Below, piece after piece: positions 6,602 to 11,826 of a DNA stretch of 11,826 nucleotides (position 1 is the stretch's first letter; each line of letters begins with the position of its first letter). Below the pieces are notes generated by a model. The model was not told where the DNA came from and did no database searches. It saw nothing but the letters and a program-made list of their open reading frames with translations. Source of the stretch: Baffinella frigidus (Eukaryota > Cryptophyceae > Cryptomonadales > Baffinellaceae); assembly GCA_026770585.1 (NCBI GenBank), contig MU647556.1, positions 78,147-89,972 of the forward strand. The letters run 5' to 3'. The position numbers and the translations under genes are program-made.

Positions 6602-6735
6602 GCCACTTATGGCGTCCAAGTGGACCTCCAGGCGAGGTCCACTTAATCCTCGTCTGGAGGTCCACTTAAGACCTCACCCAGAGGGCCACTTGGCGGGGTC
6701 CACTTATGATGTCCACTTAGCGAGGTCCACTTAAA
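6602..6735. repeat. TCCACTTA motif array with a 50-bp hairpin
   Basis: The octamer TCCACTTA lies at 6638, 6661, 6699, 6712 and 6726, with variants at 6602 and 6685. Positions 6618-6667 form a hairpin. AAGTGGACCTCCAG pairs perfectly with CTGGAGGTCCACTT, then one G:T pair, then CGAGG with CCTCG, closing a 10-base loop that itself contains the motif. CACTTAA is also part of the nested mini-MITE end, so this may be a relic of related elements. Confidence 0.75.
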
Positions 6736-7185
6736 AGTCGATGAGGAAACCGAGATGCTCCCGCACGCGCCCCCCCAGCGTCTCAGCCCGGTTTCCTGTT
6801 TTAGGTTTGGGGTTTAGGGTTTAGAGTCCTTTGGAGCCTTCAGGTTCTTCGAGCTCCCAACATAGGCGGGCACAGGGTTCAAGGTCTGAAAGTTGAGGGT
6901 TGCGGGTTGAGGGGTAGGGGTTTGACCGCCGAGGCGGGCCTATCCCAATAGATGGGGGTTCAGGGTCCGTGATTTAATAATTTTCGTGGTCAGGAAATGA
7001 AAGGAAAACAGGTTTCCCCGGATAAGGATCGGGCGTGGGGTTCGGGCGTTGGACGCACTCTGGGGATACAACCCCGTGCAGGATGACCGGAGTGACTTTA
7101 CACACGGGGGTGCATCCCCTTGGAGAGCCAAACGCGATCCGAAAGCAAATATGGTTTCCCGCCGTTGGGGCGTGAGAGGACGCAC
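6736..7185. other. No independent gene; repeat mosaic with family B (6832-6892, inverted) and family A relic (7117-7160)
   Basis: The inverted family B copy spans 6832-6892. GGAGAGCCAAACGCGATCCG at about 7121 is a diverged family A core. GTTGGACGCACTC near 7048 and GATGGGGGTTC near 6952 match the intron following the exon at 7400-7538, so this stretch is a second, interrupted copy of that intron. Telomere-like TTTGGGGTTTAGGGTTTAG lies at 6807-6825. Confidence 0.6.
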
Positions 7186-7254
7186 CGTCAATCATCCACT
7201 CCCGCGCCATGGCTTTTTGGGAGCCGTTGAACGATGAGGTGGACGCGGTGGATC
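7186..7254 (-). pseudogene. Broken extra copy of the 7400-7538 exon (donor half)
   Basis: The reverse complement encodes STASTSSFNGSQKAMAREWM and ends GACG before GTGCGT, matching the end of the full exon apart from a few substitutions. Homology begins abruptly at ACCGGATCC. The upstream part is replaced by telomere-like sequence, and no acceptor is seen. Confidence 0.7.
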
Positions 7255-7399
7255 CGGTTTCGGGGCCAAGGTTGAGGGTTCATGGTTTGAAGGTTCAGGG
7301 TTGCGGTTTGAGGGTTGCGGGTTTGACCGGTAGACAATCCATGGGCCTCGGCGGGCCCATCCCAACAGATGGGGTCTGGGGTTCGGGCGTTGGACTCAC

Positions 7400-7538
7400 C
7401 GTTAATCATCCACTCCCGGGCCATGGCTTTCTGGGCGTCGTTGAACGATGAGGTGGACGCGGTGGATCCGGTGGAGCTCGGGCCGCTCACGTTGGAGCCG
7501 CTCGATCCGTCCAGGGTCCGCGCCTTCTGCATCAGCAC
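7400..7538 (-). CDS. Exon 9 of the minus-strand gene (full copy)
   Basis: A 139-bp exon between TTGTAG (acceptor) and GTGAGT (the best donor in the window). It reads VLMQKARTLDGSS, a Gly/Ser/Thr-rich linker, then AQKAMAREWMIN plus one base. Two partial copies flank it, at 7634-7683 and 7186-7254. Stretches of this sequence conserved at protein level between copies (QKAMAREWM) support real coding ancestry. Confidence 0.65.
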
Positions 7539-10500
7539 CTACAAGGGGGGGGGCGGGGCTACAGGGGTTACTCGCGAATGAGGGATACGCACCGCCCCTA
7601 GCCCTACGGTAGGACACTGGGGCCCTCGGACGACCGTTGGAGCCGCTGGATCCGTCGAGGGTCCGCGCCGTCTGCATCAACACCTCGAAAGAGGGACGCG
7701 GGGTTTACAAACGTAGACCGGGGTTGTACCGCGGACCCGGGATGTCTGTCAACTCGAGATTTGTCAACTTGAGAATAGTCAACTTGAGAATGGTCAACTT
7801 GAGAATAGTCAACTTGAGAAAAGTCAACTTGAGAATAGTCAGCAAAGGCGCGCGGCTTGAAGGGCTGGCACATTAGGGATTGAGGATTTAGGGTTTAGGG
7901 TTTAGGGTTTAGGGTTTAGAGTTTGGGGTTTAGGGTTTAGGGTTTAGGGCGTAGGGTTTAGAGCTTAGGGGTTAGGGTTGAGAGTTTAGGATTTAGGGTT
8001 CAGGGTGTAGGGTTCAGGGCTTAGGGCTTAGGGTTCAGGACTTGGGGTGTAGGGTTGAGGGTTGAGGGGTAAGGCACCTTGGGGTCGGTCCGGACACTGA
8101 CTCTGTCCGGGAAGAGCGAATGTGGCCCACCTGCGAGGTCCATTAAAGGTCAAAAGTTGCCAGATCATAAGTAGTCGTGTCTACTTACGATTAACCATCT
8201 GTTTAGCTGAGTGCTACGTATTATGACCACTGTTTAGACAGGTGCTATTGATAAAAATGGAGTTTTTCTACAGATATGCCTCTTCAGTTTAATACATCGG
8301 ATCAAATCAAATCAATCTATGTGCAGAAGGGGACATCCTGTCCTCTGAAAAGGAATTCGTCCGTTATCCGTGTTCAGAGTCAGGGGTAGCGGTGGGTTTG
8401 GAGTTAAGGGCTAAGGGTTGAGGGAAGAGGGAAAAGGGTATAGGGTTGAGGGTTGAGGGTTGAGGGTTGAGGGTGTAGAGTTTAGGGCTTAGATTTTAGG
8501 ATGTAGGGCTGAGGGTTGAGTGTTGATGGTGTAGGGGTTAGGGTTCACTGTGTTCAGTTCTGGATTTGGGGTTCTGGGTTTGGGGTTTGGGGTCTGGGGT
8601 TTAGGGTTTGGGGTTTGCAGAGGGGTTGGGTTACCCGAGAGCGCGACGCCCCGTGCGTATGATGCCGGCGGGGCCAGCTCCTGCTTGAGGGTTGAGGGTT
8701 TAGGGTTTAGGGTTTGGGGTTTAGTGTTTAGGGTTTAGAGTGTAGGGTTTGGGGTTCAGGGTTTGGGGTGCAGGGTTTAGGTTTCAGGGTTTGGGGTGCA
8801 GGGCGTAGGGTTTATGGTGTATGATTTATGGTTCAGGGTTTAGGTAGGGTTAGGCAGGGTTGAGGTAGGATTTGGTTTGTGGGTTGTAGGGTTGCCCCAA
8901 CCCCCAAAGCTCGAACCTGGAGGTGCAGTATGCTGGTTTTCGGGTTCGGGGTTACCTCTTGGTATATCTCGAGGGGTGCTCAGAACACCGGGTTGGGGAT
9001 TGGGAGGTTTGGGTTTCGGGTTCAGGGTTTCGGGGTTCTGGTTCAGGGTCTCGGGGTTGGGCGTTAGGGTTTGGGGCTTGGGGTTCAGGGATTAGCGTTC
9101 AGCGTTTGGGATTTGGGGTTGCGTGTATAGCGTTTAGGGTTTAGTGTTTGGGGTTCAGGGTTCAGGGCGTGACCTCGCGGTAGATCTCGAGGGGTGCCCA
9201 GAACGCCGCCCCCGCCTGGTGTTGGTTTTAGGATTTAGGGTTTAGGGTTTAGGGTTTAGGGTTTGGGGTTCAGGGTTTAGAGTTTGGGGTGTAGGGTTCA
9301 ATGTTTAGGGTTTGGGGTTTAGGGTTCAAGGTTTGGGGTTGAGGATTTAGGGTTCAGAGTTTAGGGTGTAGAGTTTAGGATTTGGGGTGTACCTCGCAGT
9401 CTTCGTCCTCGTCTTCCTCGGTCAGATACTGCATCTCCTGATTTCGGGTTTCGGGTTTGGGGTTAGGGGTGGTGGATTTGGGGTTTGGGGTGGGGGGGTT
9501 GGGGGTGGTAAGGGTAAAAAGGGAGGAAAGGGTTGGGGGTCAGTGGTCCACTTCTTCCACGATGGAGTCTTCCTAAAAAACCCGCGGAGGGTTTTTCGGG
9601 CGAGTGATTTCTGGGGTGGGGGTTTCGGGTTTGGGTTTAGGGTTTCGGATTTTGGGTTTCGGGATAGGGGTGTGGGGTGTGGCGTTTGGGGTTTTCGGGT
9701 TGGGGTTCAGCATTTAGGGTTTGGGGTTTGGGGTTTGGGGTTTGTGTAGGGTGAAGGGTGAAGGGTGAAGGGTGAAGGGTGTACCCGCTCCTCCTCATCA
9801 TCTTCCTCCTCTTCCTCTTCCTCTTCCTCCTCCTCTTCCTCCTCCTCCTCCTCCTCGGGGCCCCCTCTCTCACCCTCCCCCCAAACCAAAGCGTCCGTTG
9901 ACTCATCGTCGCTGTCGAATTGCGGGTGGTTCTGCACAGGGCCGCGAGAGAGTAAGTTTATCAGACGACGCCTAAAGTCATCACATAGTTGACTAAAGGA
10001 GTAGGAGGTGGAGTTAGAATCCATCCGGAAAATGCTCGTATGAGCGGCTGACACGGGGTGCAGTAGTGGCACAATGCGTAGCATGTGCGGCGCTGACGCT
10101 GGTTGTTTGGCAATGAATTGTCAATCTCTCTTTTGCACAGGGGCGCGAGAGTGAGTTTATCAGGCAACGCCTAAAGTCATCAGAGAGTTGACTAAAGTCA
10201 TCAGAGAGTTGACTAGAAATATCTCTGGATCCGGCGGTTCTGCCCAGGGCAAAAGAGTGACGTTAGGTTACTTTACTTTATAAATAATATACATGATGGG
10301 TATATATCTATTGTGCTAAGAGTTCATACAGACTATATATCTACACCACTCGGTAGGCTACGCGGCATGTCCCTCCCCGGAAATCCGGGGAGAGACGTGA
10401 CAAATTGCTGACTTTTGGCGTGTTTCTTGAGCAAGAATTCAAACATCAACCTACGCACGGTACCCCGTAGCGTTCTGAGCGGGCGCATGCCTTTCCTGGT

Positions 10501-11411
10501 ACCAAACAGCCCATGCATATGTAGTTTTACAGGTACCAATTTTAAAGATACCAATATTACATTTGGTTTTACAGGTAGTACCGTACACACAGTCCCTACA
10601 TGTAGTTTTACAGTCCATACATGTAGTTTTACAGTCTGTACAGCCCTCCGGGTTTCGGGCTCCGGGTTTCGGGTTTCGGGTTCCGGGTTCCGGGTTCCGG
10701 GTTCCGGGTTCCGGGTTCCGGGTTTGGGGGTTTGGGGGTGGTTTCGGGTTTCGGGTTTCACCTGGAGCACTTCCTTGGCGCGGCGGGACGCAGCAATCTT
10801 GATACTGTTCTGTTGTTTCGGGTTTGGGTTTAGTGTTTGGGGTTTAAGGTTTGGGGGTTTGGGATTTGGGGTTTGGGGTTTGGGGTTTGGGATTTGGTGT
10901 CTAGTATTTGGTATTTGGTGTTTGGGGTTTACGGTTCGGTGTTTGGTGTCCGGTGTTTGGTATTTGGTGTTTGGGCTTCAGTGCTTAGGGGTTGGGTGGT
11001 GTTTGGGGTTTGGTGTTTGGGTGTTGCTTGGTGTTTGGTGTTTGGTGTTTGGGCTTTAGTGCTTAGGGTTTGGGGTTTGTTTTGTGTTTGGGGCTTGGTG
11101 CTTAGGGTTTGGGGTCTAGTGCGTGGGGGTTGGGGGTGAGGGTTAGCACCCTCAACTTTGGTTTGAGGTTAGCACCTGGTGTTCCCATCGGATGAGCAGA
11201 GAGTCGTGGCTGGTGTTTGGAGTTTTGTGTTTCAGCGTTGCTTGAGGTTTGGTGTTTGAGGTTTACTACTCAGAGTTTGGGGTTAAGTCCTTGGAGCTTG
11301 GGGTTTAGTGCTAAGAGTTTGAGGTTTAGTGGTGTCGGGGTTGAGGGTATGCACCTGGCGTTCCCATCTGATGAGCAGAGAGTCGATGTCCTCCACCGGT
11401 GACTTCTCCGC
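7400..11411 (-). CDS. Candidate multi-exon gene with telomere-repeat introns (acidic protein, unknown function)
   Basis: Nine minus-strand islands, each preceded by AG and followed by GT, join in phase: 11411-11355, 10809-10762, 9931-9785, 9572-9552, 9437-9393, 9215-9174, 8680-8635, 8130-8078 and 7538-7400. Phases run 0-0 for the first six, then 0-1, 1-0 and 0-1, so every junction is compatible. About 198 codons result. The protein begins with a charged helical stretch, passes through a long Glu/Asp tract over exons 3-5, then a Trp/Tyr/Pro-containing region, then a Ser/Thr/Gly linker and a helical AQKAMAREWM segment. I recognise no family. Introns of 114-830 bp are mainly C-rich heptads in sense. 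Start and end lie outside the model. The exon at 9552 has an alternative reading with a stop, which would split the gene in two. Decay into a pseudogene is possible, but the listed exons have no stops. Confidence 0.55.
7560..7620 (+). mobile_element. Half-element of the second MITE family
   Basis: TACAGGGGTTACTCGCGAAT followed by GAGGGATACGCACCGCCCCTA. It matches 1688-1720 closely. Only the left arm is visible; the right inverted end is absent. It lies between the broken and full copies of exon 9 and may have been present when that copy was truncated. Confidence 0.65.
7634..7683 (-). pseudogene. Broken extra copy of exon 9 (acceptor half)
   Basis: After TTTCGAG the reverse complement reads VLMQTARTLDGSSGSN, then loses similarity exactly after SN. 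It retains the acceptor side and the first 16 codons only, so it complements the donor-side fragment at 7186-7254. Confidence 0.68.
7748..7842 (+). repeat. 15-bp minisatellite (GTCAACTTGAGAATA)
   Basis: GTC starts at 7748, 7763, 7778, 7793, 7808, 7823 and 7838, exactly 15 bp apart. The minus strand reads as an SQVDY repeat peptide, but it lies between exons 8 and 9, so I treat it as intronic. Confidence 0.95.
7871..8071 (+). repeat. Telomere-like heptad tract, mostly TTTAGGG
   Basis: The window's closest match to a canonical plant-type telomere repeat: a run of perfect TTTAGGG at about 7886-7919, then variants (TTTGGGG, TTCAGGG, TTGAGGG, CTTAGGG). Part of the intron between exons 8 and 9. 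In the sense (minus) strand it reads CCCTAAA. Confidence 0.95.
8078..8130 (-). CDS. Exon 8 of the minus-strand gene
   Basis: A 53-bp exon between CTCGCAG (acceptor) and GTGCCT (donor). Entered at phase 1 from exon 7 it reads GPHSLFPDRVSVRTDPK and leaves at phase 0, which is exactly what exon 9 needs. It contains a small perfect inverted repeat, CCGGACA/TGTCCGG (8090-8110). Confidence 0.5.
8131..8394. other. AT-rich intron segment, no exon seen
   Basis: Between exon 8 and the next heptad tract. It has a hairpin TAAGTAG/CTACTTA near 8169-8189 and two similar motifs, CTGTTTAGCTGAGTGCTA and CTGTTTAGACAGGTGCTA, about 30 bp apart. It differs sharply in composition from its surroundings and may be an inserted element, but no paired ends were found. 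Confidence 0.4.
8395..8634 (+). repeat. Heptad tract rich in TTGAGGG
   Basis: GGTTGAG repeats in phase at about 8444-8476, then mixed TTTGGGG/TTTAGGG. Intronic between exons 7 and 8 in the model. Confidence 0.9.
8635..8680 (-). CDS. Exon 7 of the minus-strand gene
   Basis: A 46-bp exon between CAAGCAG and GTAACC, reading ELAPPASYARGVALS plus one base. It sits as a sharp GC-rich island in heptad repeat on both sides. Confidence 0.55.
8684..8955 (+). repeat. Heptad tract, TTTAGGG/TTTGGGG/TTCAGGG mix
   Basis: Period-7 G-rich sequence, interrupted at about 8893-8935 by a short unique island (CAACCCCCAAAGCTCGAACC...) where no clear exon was found. Intronic between exons 6 and 7. Confidence 0.85.
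8956..8990 (-). pseudogene. Broken extra copy of exon 6, with a stop
   Basis: The reverse complement GTTCTGAGCACCCCTCGAGA and the following codons match exon 6, ending AAGAG before GTAACC. TGG is changed to TGA (Trp to stop), and the acceptor side is replaced by heptad repeat. Confidence 0.7.
8991..9173 (+). repeat. Heptad tract with TTCGGGG/TTCAGGG variants
   Basis: Continuous degenerate period-7 G-rich sequence between the broken and intact exon 6 copies. Confidence 0.88.
9174..9215 (-). CDS. Exon 6 of the minus-strand gene
   Basis: 42 bp between ACACCAG and GTCACG, reading AGAAFWAPLEIYRE in phase 0-0. A second, mutated copy at 8956-8990 shares its last ~30 bases, which supports the exon boundary on the donor side. 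Confidence 0.55.
9219..9392 (+). repeat. Heptad tract, TTTAGGG-rich
   Basis: Includes four TTTAGGG units near 9234-9262, then mixed variants. Intron between exons 5 and 6 (177 bp in the model). Confidence 0.92.
9393..9437 (-). CDS. Exon 5 of the minus-strand gene
   Basis: 45 bp between AAATCAG and GTACAC, reading EMQYLTEEDEDEDCE in phase 0-0. The donor hexamer is the same as that of exon 3. Acidic, continuing the composition of exon 3. Confidence 0.6.
9441..9539 (+). repeat. G-rich heptad-like tract with longer G runs
   Basis: TTTCGGGTTTGGGG grading into GGGGTGGGGGGGTTGGGGG. The period is looser here. Intron between exons 4 and 5 in the model. Confidence 0.8.
9552..9572 (-). CDS. Candidate micro-exon 4 (or terminal exon with stop)
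   Basis: After TTTTTTAG the sense strand reads EDSIVEE and then a weak GTGGAC donor, a 21-bp phase 0-0 micro-exon that keeps the acidic run. If that donor is not used, the frame continues three codons (VDH) to a TGA at 9540-9542, making this the last exon. The acceptor side overlaps the right edge of a hairpin (AAAAACCC/GGGTTTTT, 9576-9596). Confidence 0.35.
9576..9596. other. Hairpin next to exon 4 acceptor
   Basis: AAAAACCC-GCGGA-GGGTTTTT, a perfect 8-bp stem with a 5-base loop. It looks like a bacterial terminator, but this is eukaryotic DNA. In the sense strand it places a T-run directly before the AG acceptor. Confidence 0.7.
9597..9784 (+). repeat. Heptad tract ending in homogeneous GTGAAGG units
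   Basis: TTTCGGG/TTTGGGG variants followed by about five in-phase AGGGTGA units at 9747-9780. Intron between exons 3 and 4. Confidence 0.92.
9785..9931 (-). CDS. Exon 3 of the minus-strand gene, poly-Glu/Asp
   Basis: 147 bp (49 codons, phase 0-0) between CTGTGCAG and GTACAC. It begins NHPQFDSDDESTDALVW, then a short Gly/Glu/Arg segment, then 18 Glu, two Asp, three Glu and Arg. Such acidic tracts are common in nuclear and chromatin-binding proteins, but this is not evidence of function. The frame is also open upstream to ATGs at 10084 and about 10026, so an unspliced longer N-terminal version is an alternative. Confidence 0.6.
9936..10008 (-). repeat. Duplicated segment, copy 1 (FSQLxDDFRR)
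   Basis: About 70 bp matching 10135-10192. Sense (minus) translation gives FSQLCDDFRRRLINLLSR here and FSQLSDDFRRCLINSLSR in the other copy, both open in the same frame. It may be a duplicated former exon now within an intron. Confidence 0.75.
10009..10134. other. Unique spacer between duplicated segments
   Basis: No heptads and no recognisable gene. Minus-strand frames are open from here into both neighbouring segments. Confidence 0.4.
10135..10213 (-). repeat. Duplicated segment, copy 2, with internal tandem
   Basis: The second copy of the 9936-10008 segment. AAAGTCATCAGAGAGTTGAC is itself repeated in tandem at about 10174 and 10195, giving SQLSDDFSQLSDDF in the minus frame. The AG used by exon 3 in copy 1 has no equivalent here (GTGCAAAA). 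Confidence 0.75.
10240..10345. other. AT-rich island
   Basis: TTTATAAATAATATACATGA and TATATATCTATTG make this the most AT-rich stretch of the window. It could be promoter-like or 3'-end sequence of a separate transcript. No exon is tied to it. Confidence 0.35.
10346..10640 (-). other. Open minus frame with TAGTTTTACAG repeats; possible alternative 3' exon
   Basis: The minus frame is open to a TAG at about 10333 and includes RRLMFEFLLKKHAKSQQFVT, which looks protein-like. It could be an alternative terminal exon after GTACCAG (near 10498-10504), but its phase does not follow exon 2. TAGTTTTACAG or a close variant lies four times between 10519 and 10634, twice in 21-bp tandem. A perfect hairpin, CTCCCCGG-AAAT-CCGGGGAG, lies at 10373-10392. 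Confidence 0.3.
10647..10755 (+). repeat. Heptad tract with six perfect TTCCGGG units
   Basis: TTTCGGG variants, then exactly six TTCCGGG units at 10681-10722, then TTTGGGG variants. Intron between exons 2 and 3 in the model. Homogenisation of a non-canonical heptad is notable. Confidence 0.95.
10762..10809 (-). CDS. Exon 2 of the minus-strand gene
   Basis: 48 bp between ACAACAG and GTGAAA, reading NSIKIAASRRAKEVLQ in phase 0-0. Joined to exons 1 and 3 it gives a continuous amphipathic, charged stretch. No stop occurs in the frame. Confidence 0.6.
10816..11170 (+). repeat. Heptad tract, TTTGGGG and TGTTTGG-type variants
   Basis: Period-7 sequence with GTTTGGGGTTTGGGG early and GTGTTTGGTGTTTGG later. 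Long Gly/Phe/Val/Trp/Leu frames across it are artefacts of the repeat. Intron between exons 1 and 2. Confidence 0.93.
11176..11209 (-). pseudogene. Broken extra copy of exon 1
   Basis: The sense strand reads HDSLLIRWEHQ and then GTGCTA, matching the last ~31 bases of exon 1. The first 24 bases of the exon are replaced by heptad sequence that itself ends in CAG, so a spliceable-looking but phase-shifted exon results. Confidence 0.68.
11213..11348 (+). repeat. Degenerate heptad tract
   Basis: GGTGTTTGAGGTTTACTACTC and related weakly periodic units between exon 1 and its broken copy. More decayed than the other tracts. Confidence 0.75.
11355..11411 (-). CDS. Exon 1 of the visible minus-strand gene model
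   Basis: 57 bp between GGGTTGCAG and GTGCAT, reading AEKSPVEDIDSLLIRWERQ in phase 0-0. There is no Met at its start, so an upstream exon must exist. The upstream intron contains AATAACTAATAAAG, a plausible branch region. Confidence 0.6.
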
Positions 11412-11440
11412 CTGCAACCCGATTCAGGCTTTATTAGTTA

Positions 11441-11560
11441 TTATTACACCCTACACCCTACACCCTACACCCTGCACACTACACACTCAACCTATACCCT
11501 CCTACATGTACTCCATACACACTTCACCTACACCCTTCTACCCCATACACCACCACAGGT
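11441..11560 (-). repeat. CCCTACA heptads, inverted orientation
   Basis: ACACCCTACACCCTACACCC at about 11449-11472 is C-rich on the plus strand, opposite to all other tracts right of 6800. It decays into CT/CA-rich sequence by 11560. Confidence 0.85.
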
Positions 11561-11585
11561 CCAACGTTGGTGTCGGTTGTCTGGA

Positions 11586-11600
11586 CGAGGTACCCCTGTA
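11586..11600 (+). mobile_element. Solo right end of the main MITE family
   Basis: CGAGGTACCCCTGTA matches the last 15 bp of the MITE. The rest of the element is absent; a deletion remnant. Confidence 0.6.
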
Positions 11601-11649
11601 CTGATGGGGCCTTGGATGTGCTGTAGTGCGGGAGGCTTCAGGCTTTCAC

Positions 11650-11664
11650 TGGAAAACGCTCCAT
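11650..11664 (-). CDS. Speculative first exon
   Basis: The sense strand has ATGGAGCGTTTTCCA followed by GTGAAA, the same donor hexamer as exon 2. Joining MERFP to exon 1 is in phase. The stretch is very short and the frame is also open upstream, so this is a guess. Confidence 0.15.
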
Positions 11665-11703
11665 GCCCGCCAGATCAAGTTCCCAGAAAGGTTTAGGTTT
11701 TGA

Positions 11704-11826
11704 GTGTAGGGTGCAGGGTGTAGGGTGTAGGGTGTAGGGTGTGGGGTGTAGGGTGTGGGGTGTAGGGTGTAGGGTGTAGGGTGTAGAGTGTAGGGTGTAG
11801 GGTGTGGGGTGTAGGGTGTAGGGTGT
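11704..11826 (+). repeat. GGGTGTA heptad array reaching the window edge
   Basis: About 17 units of TGTAGGG with TGTGGGG and TGTAGAG variants, homogeneous and still continuing at the end. It is the inverse of the CCCTACA tract at 11441. Confidence 0.96.

Noticed and set aside
7748-7842. CRISPR array
   Set aside because: Units are head-to-tail 15-mers without spacers, in eukaryotic DNA.
7871-7920. A true telomere end
   Set aside because: The perfect TTTAGGG run is short, internal, and flanked by unique exon-like sequence on both sides. It is interstitial.
9576-9596. Rho-independent terminator
   Set aside because: The hairpin and T-run look right, but this is eukaryotic sequence and the T-run in the sense strand sits directly before a splice acceptor.
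9765-9992. Plus-strand poly-Ser or poly-Pro/Leu frames
   Set aside because: These are the antisense of the Glu/Asp codon tract of exon 3.
10240-10330. Centromere- or replication-origin-like AT island
   Set aside because: It is AT-rich only over ~100 bp and nothing specific supports such a role.
8550-11139. Plus-strand frames with Gly/Phe/Val/Trp/Leu repeats (GFGVWGLGF type), up to 214 codons
   Set aside because: They are the translation of a stop-poor 7-bp repeat, which reads as a 7-residue pattern in every frame. They run across the minus-strand exon islands and show no start-site logic.

Overview
The window is nuclear DNA of a microbial eukaryote, most likely a GC-rich alga or related protist with an Arabidopsis-type telomere. 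The evidence is long runs of 7-bp repeats built on TTTAGGG and its variants (TTTGGGG, TTCCGGG, TTGAGGG, GTGAAGG, TGTAGGG), GT...AG introns, short inverted-repeat transposons with TA target sites, and almost no long open frames. It looks subtelomeric. I cannot name the species. There are no rRNA, tRNA, CRISPR or bacterial-type operon features.

Layout. Positions 1-69 are CCCCAAA heptads that end in an AG acceptor. The candidate last exon of a plus-strand gene (70-413) follows and encodes a Pro/Glu/Ala-rich repetitive tail. From 414 to 2640 there are minisatellites, microsatellites and five copies of a ~120-bp pogo/Tc1-like MITE (TIR TACAGGGGTACCTCGCTCAT). A compact minus-strand gene at 3127-3528 encodes a small predicted secreted protein with a C-terminal SH3/KOW-like 'ELNG' domain. 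From 3614 to 4790 lie tandem and dispersed copies of a noncoding repeat (family A), with relatives B and C. A frameshifted coding relic occupies 4867-5397. From 5400 to 7185 there are two more MITEs (one with a second MITE nested inside it), a long hairpin with a TCCACTTA motif array, and duplicated segments.

The most interesting part is 7186-11411. It first looks like 4 kb of decayed telomeric repeat. Nearly every island between the heptad tracts, however, reads on the minus strand as a short exon bounded by AG and GT. Nine such islands join with consistent phase into about 198 codons of one acidic, low-complexity protein: exons at 11355-11411, 10762-10809, 9785-9931, 9552-9572, 9393-9437, 9174-9215, 8635-8680, 8078-8130 and 7400-7538. 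The introns are built largely of telomere-like heptads, with the C-rich strand as the sense strand. The left-edge exon on the opposite strand follows the same rule. Extra broken copies of at least three exons lie inside the introns, which suggests repeat-mediated exon duplication. No function could be assigned to this protein. The exon model rests on reading-frame, phase and splice-site logic only and has no transcript support.
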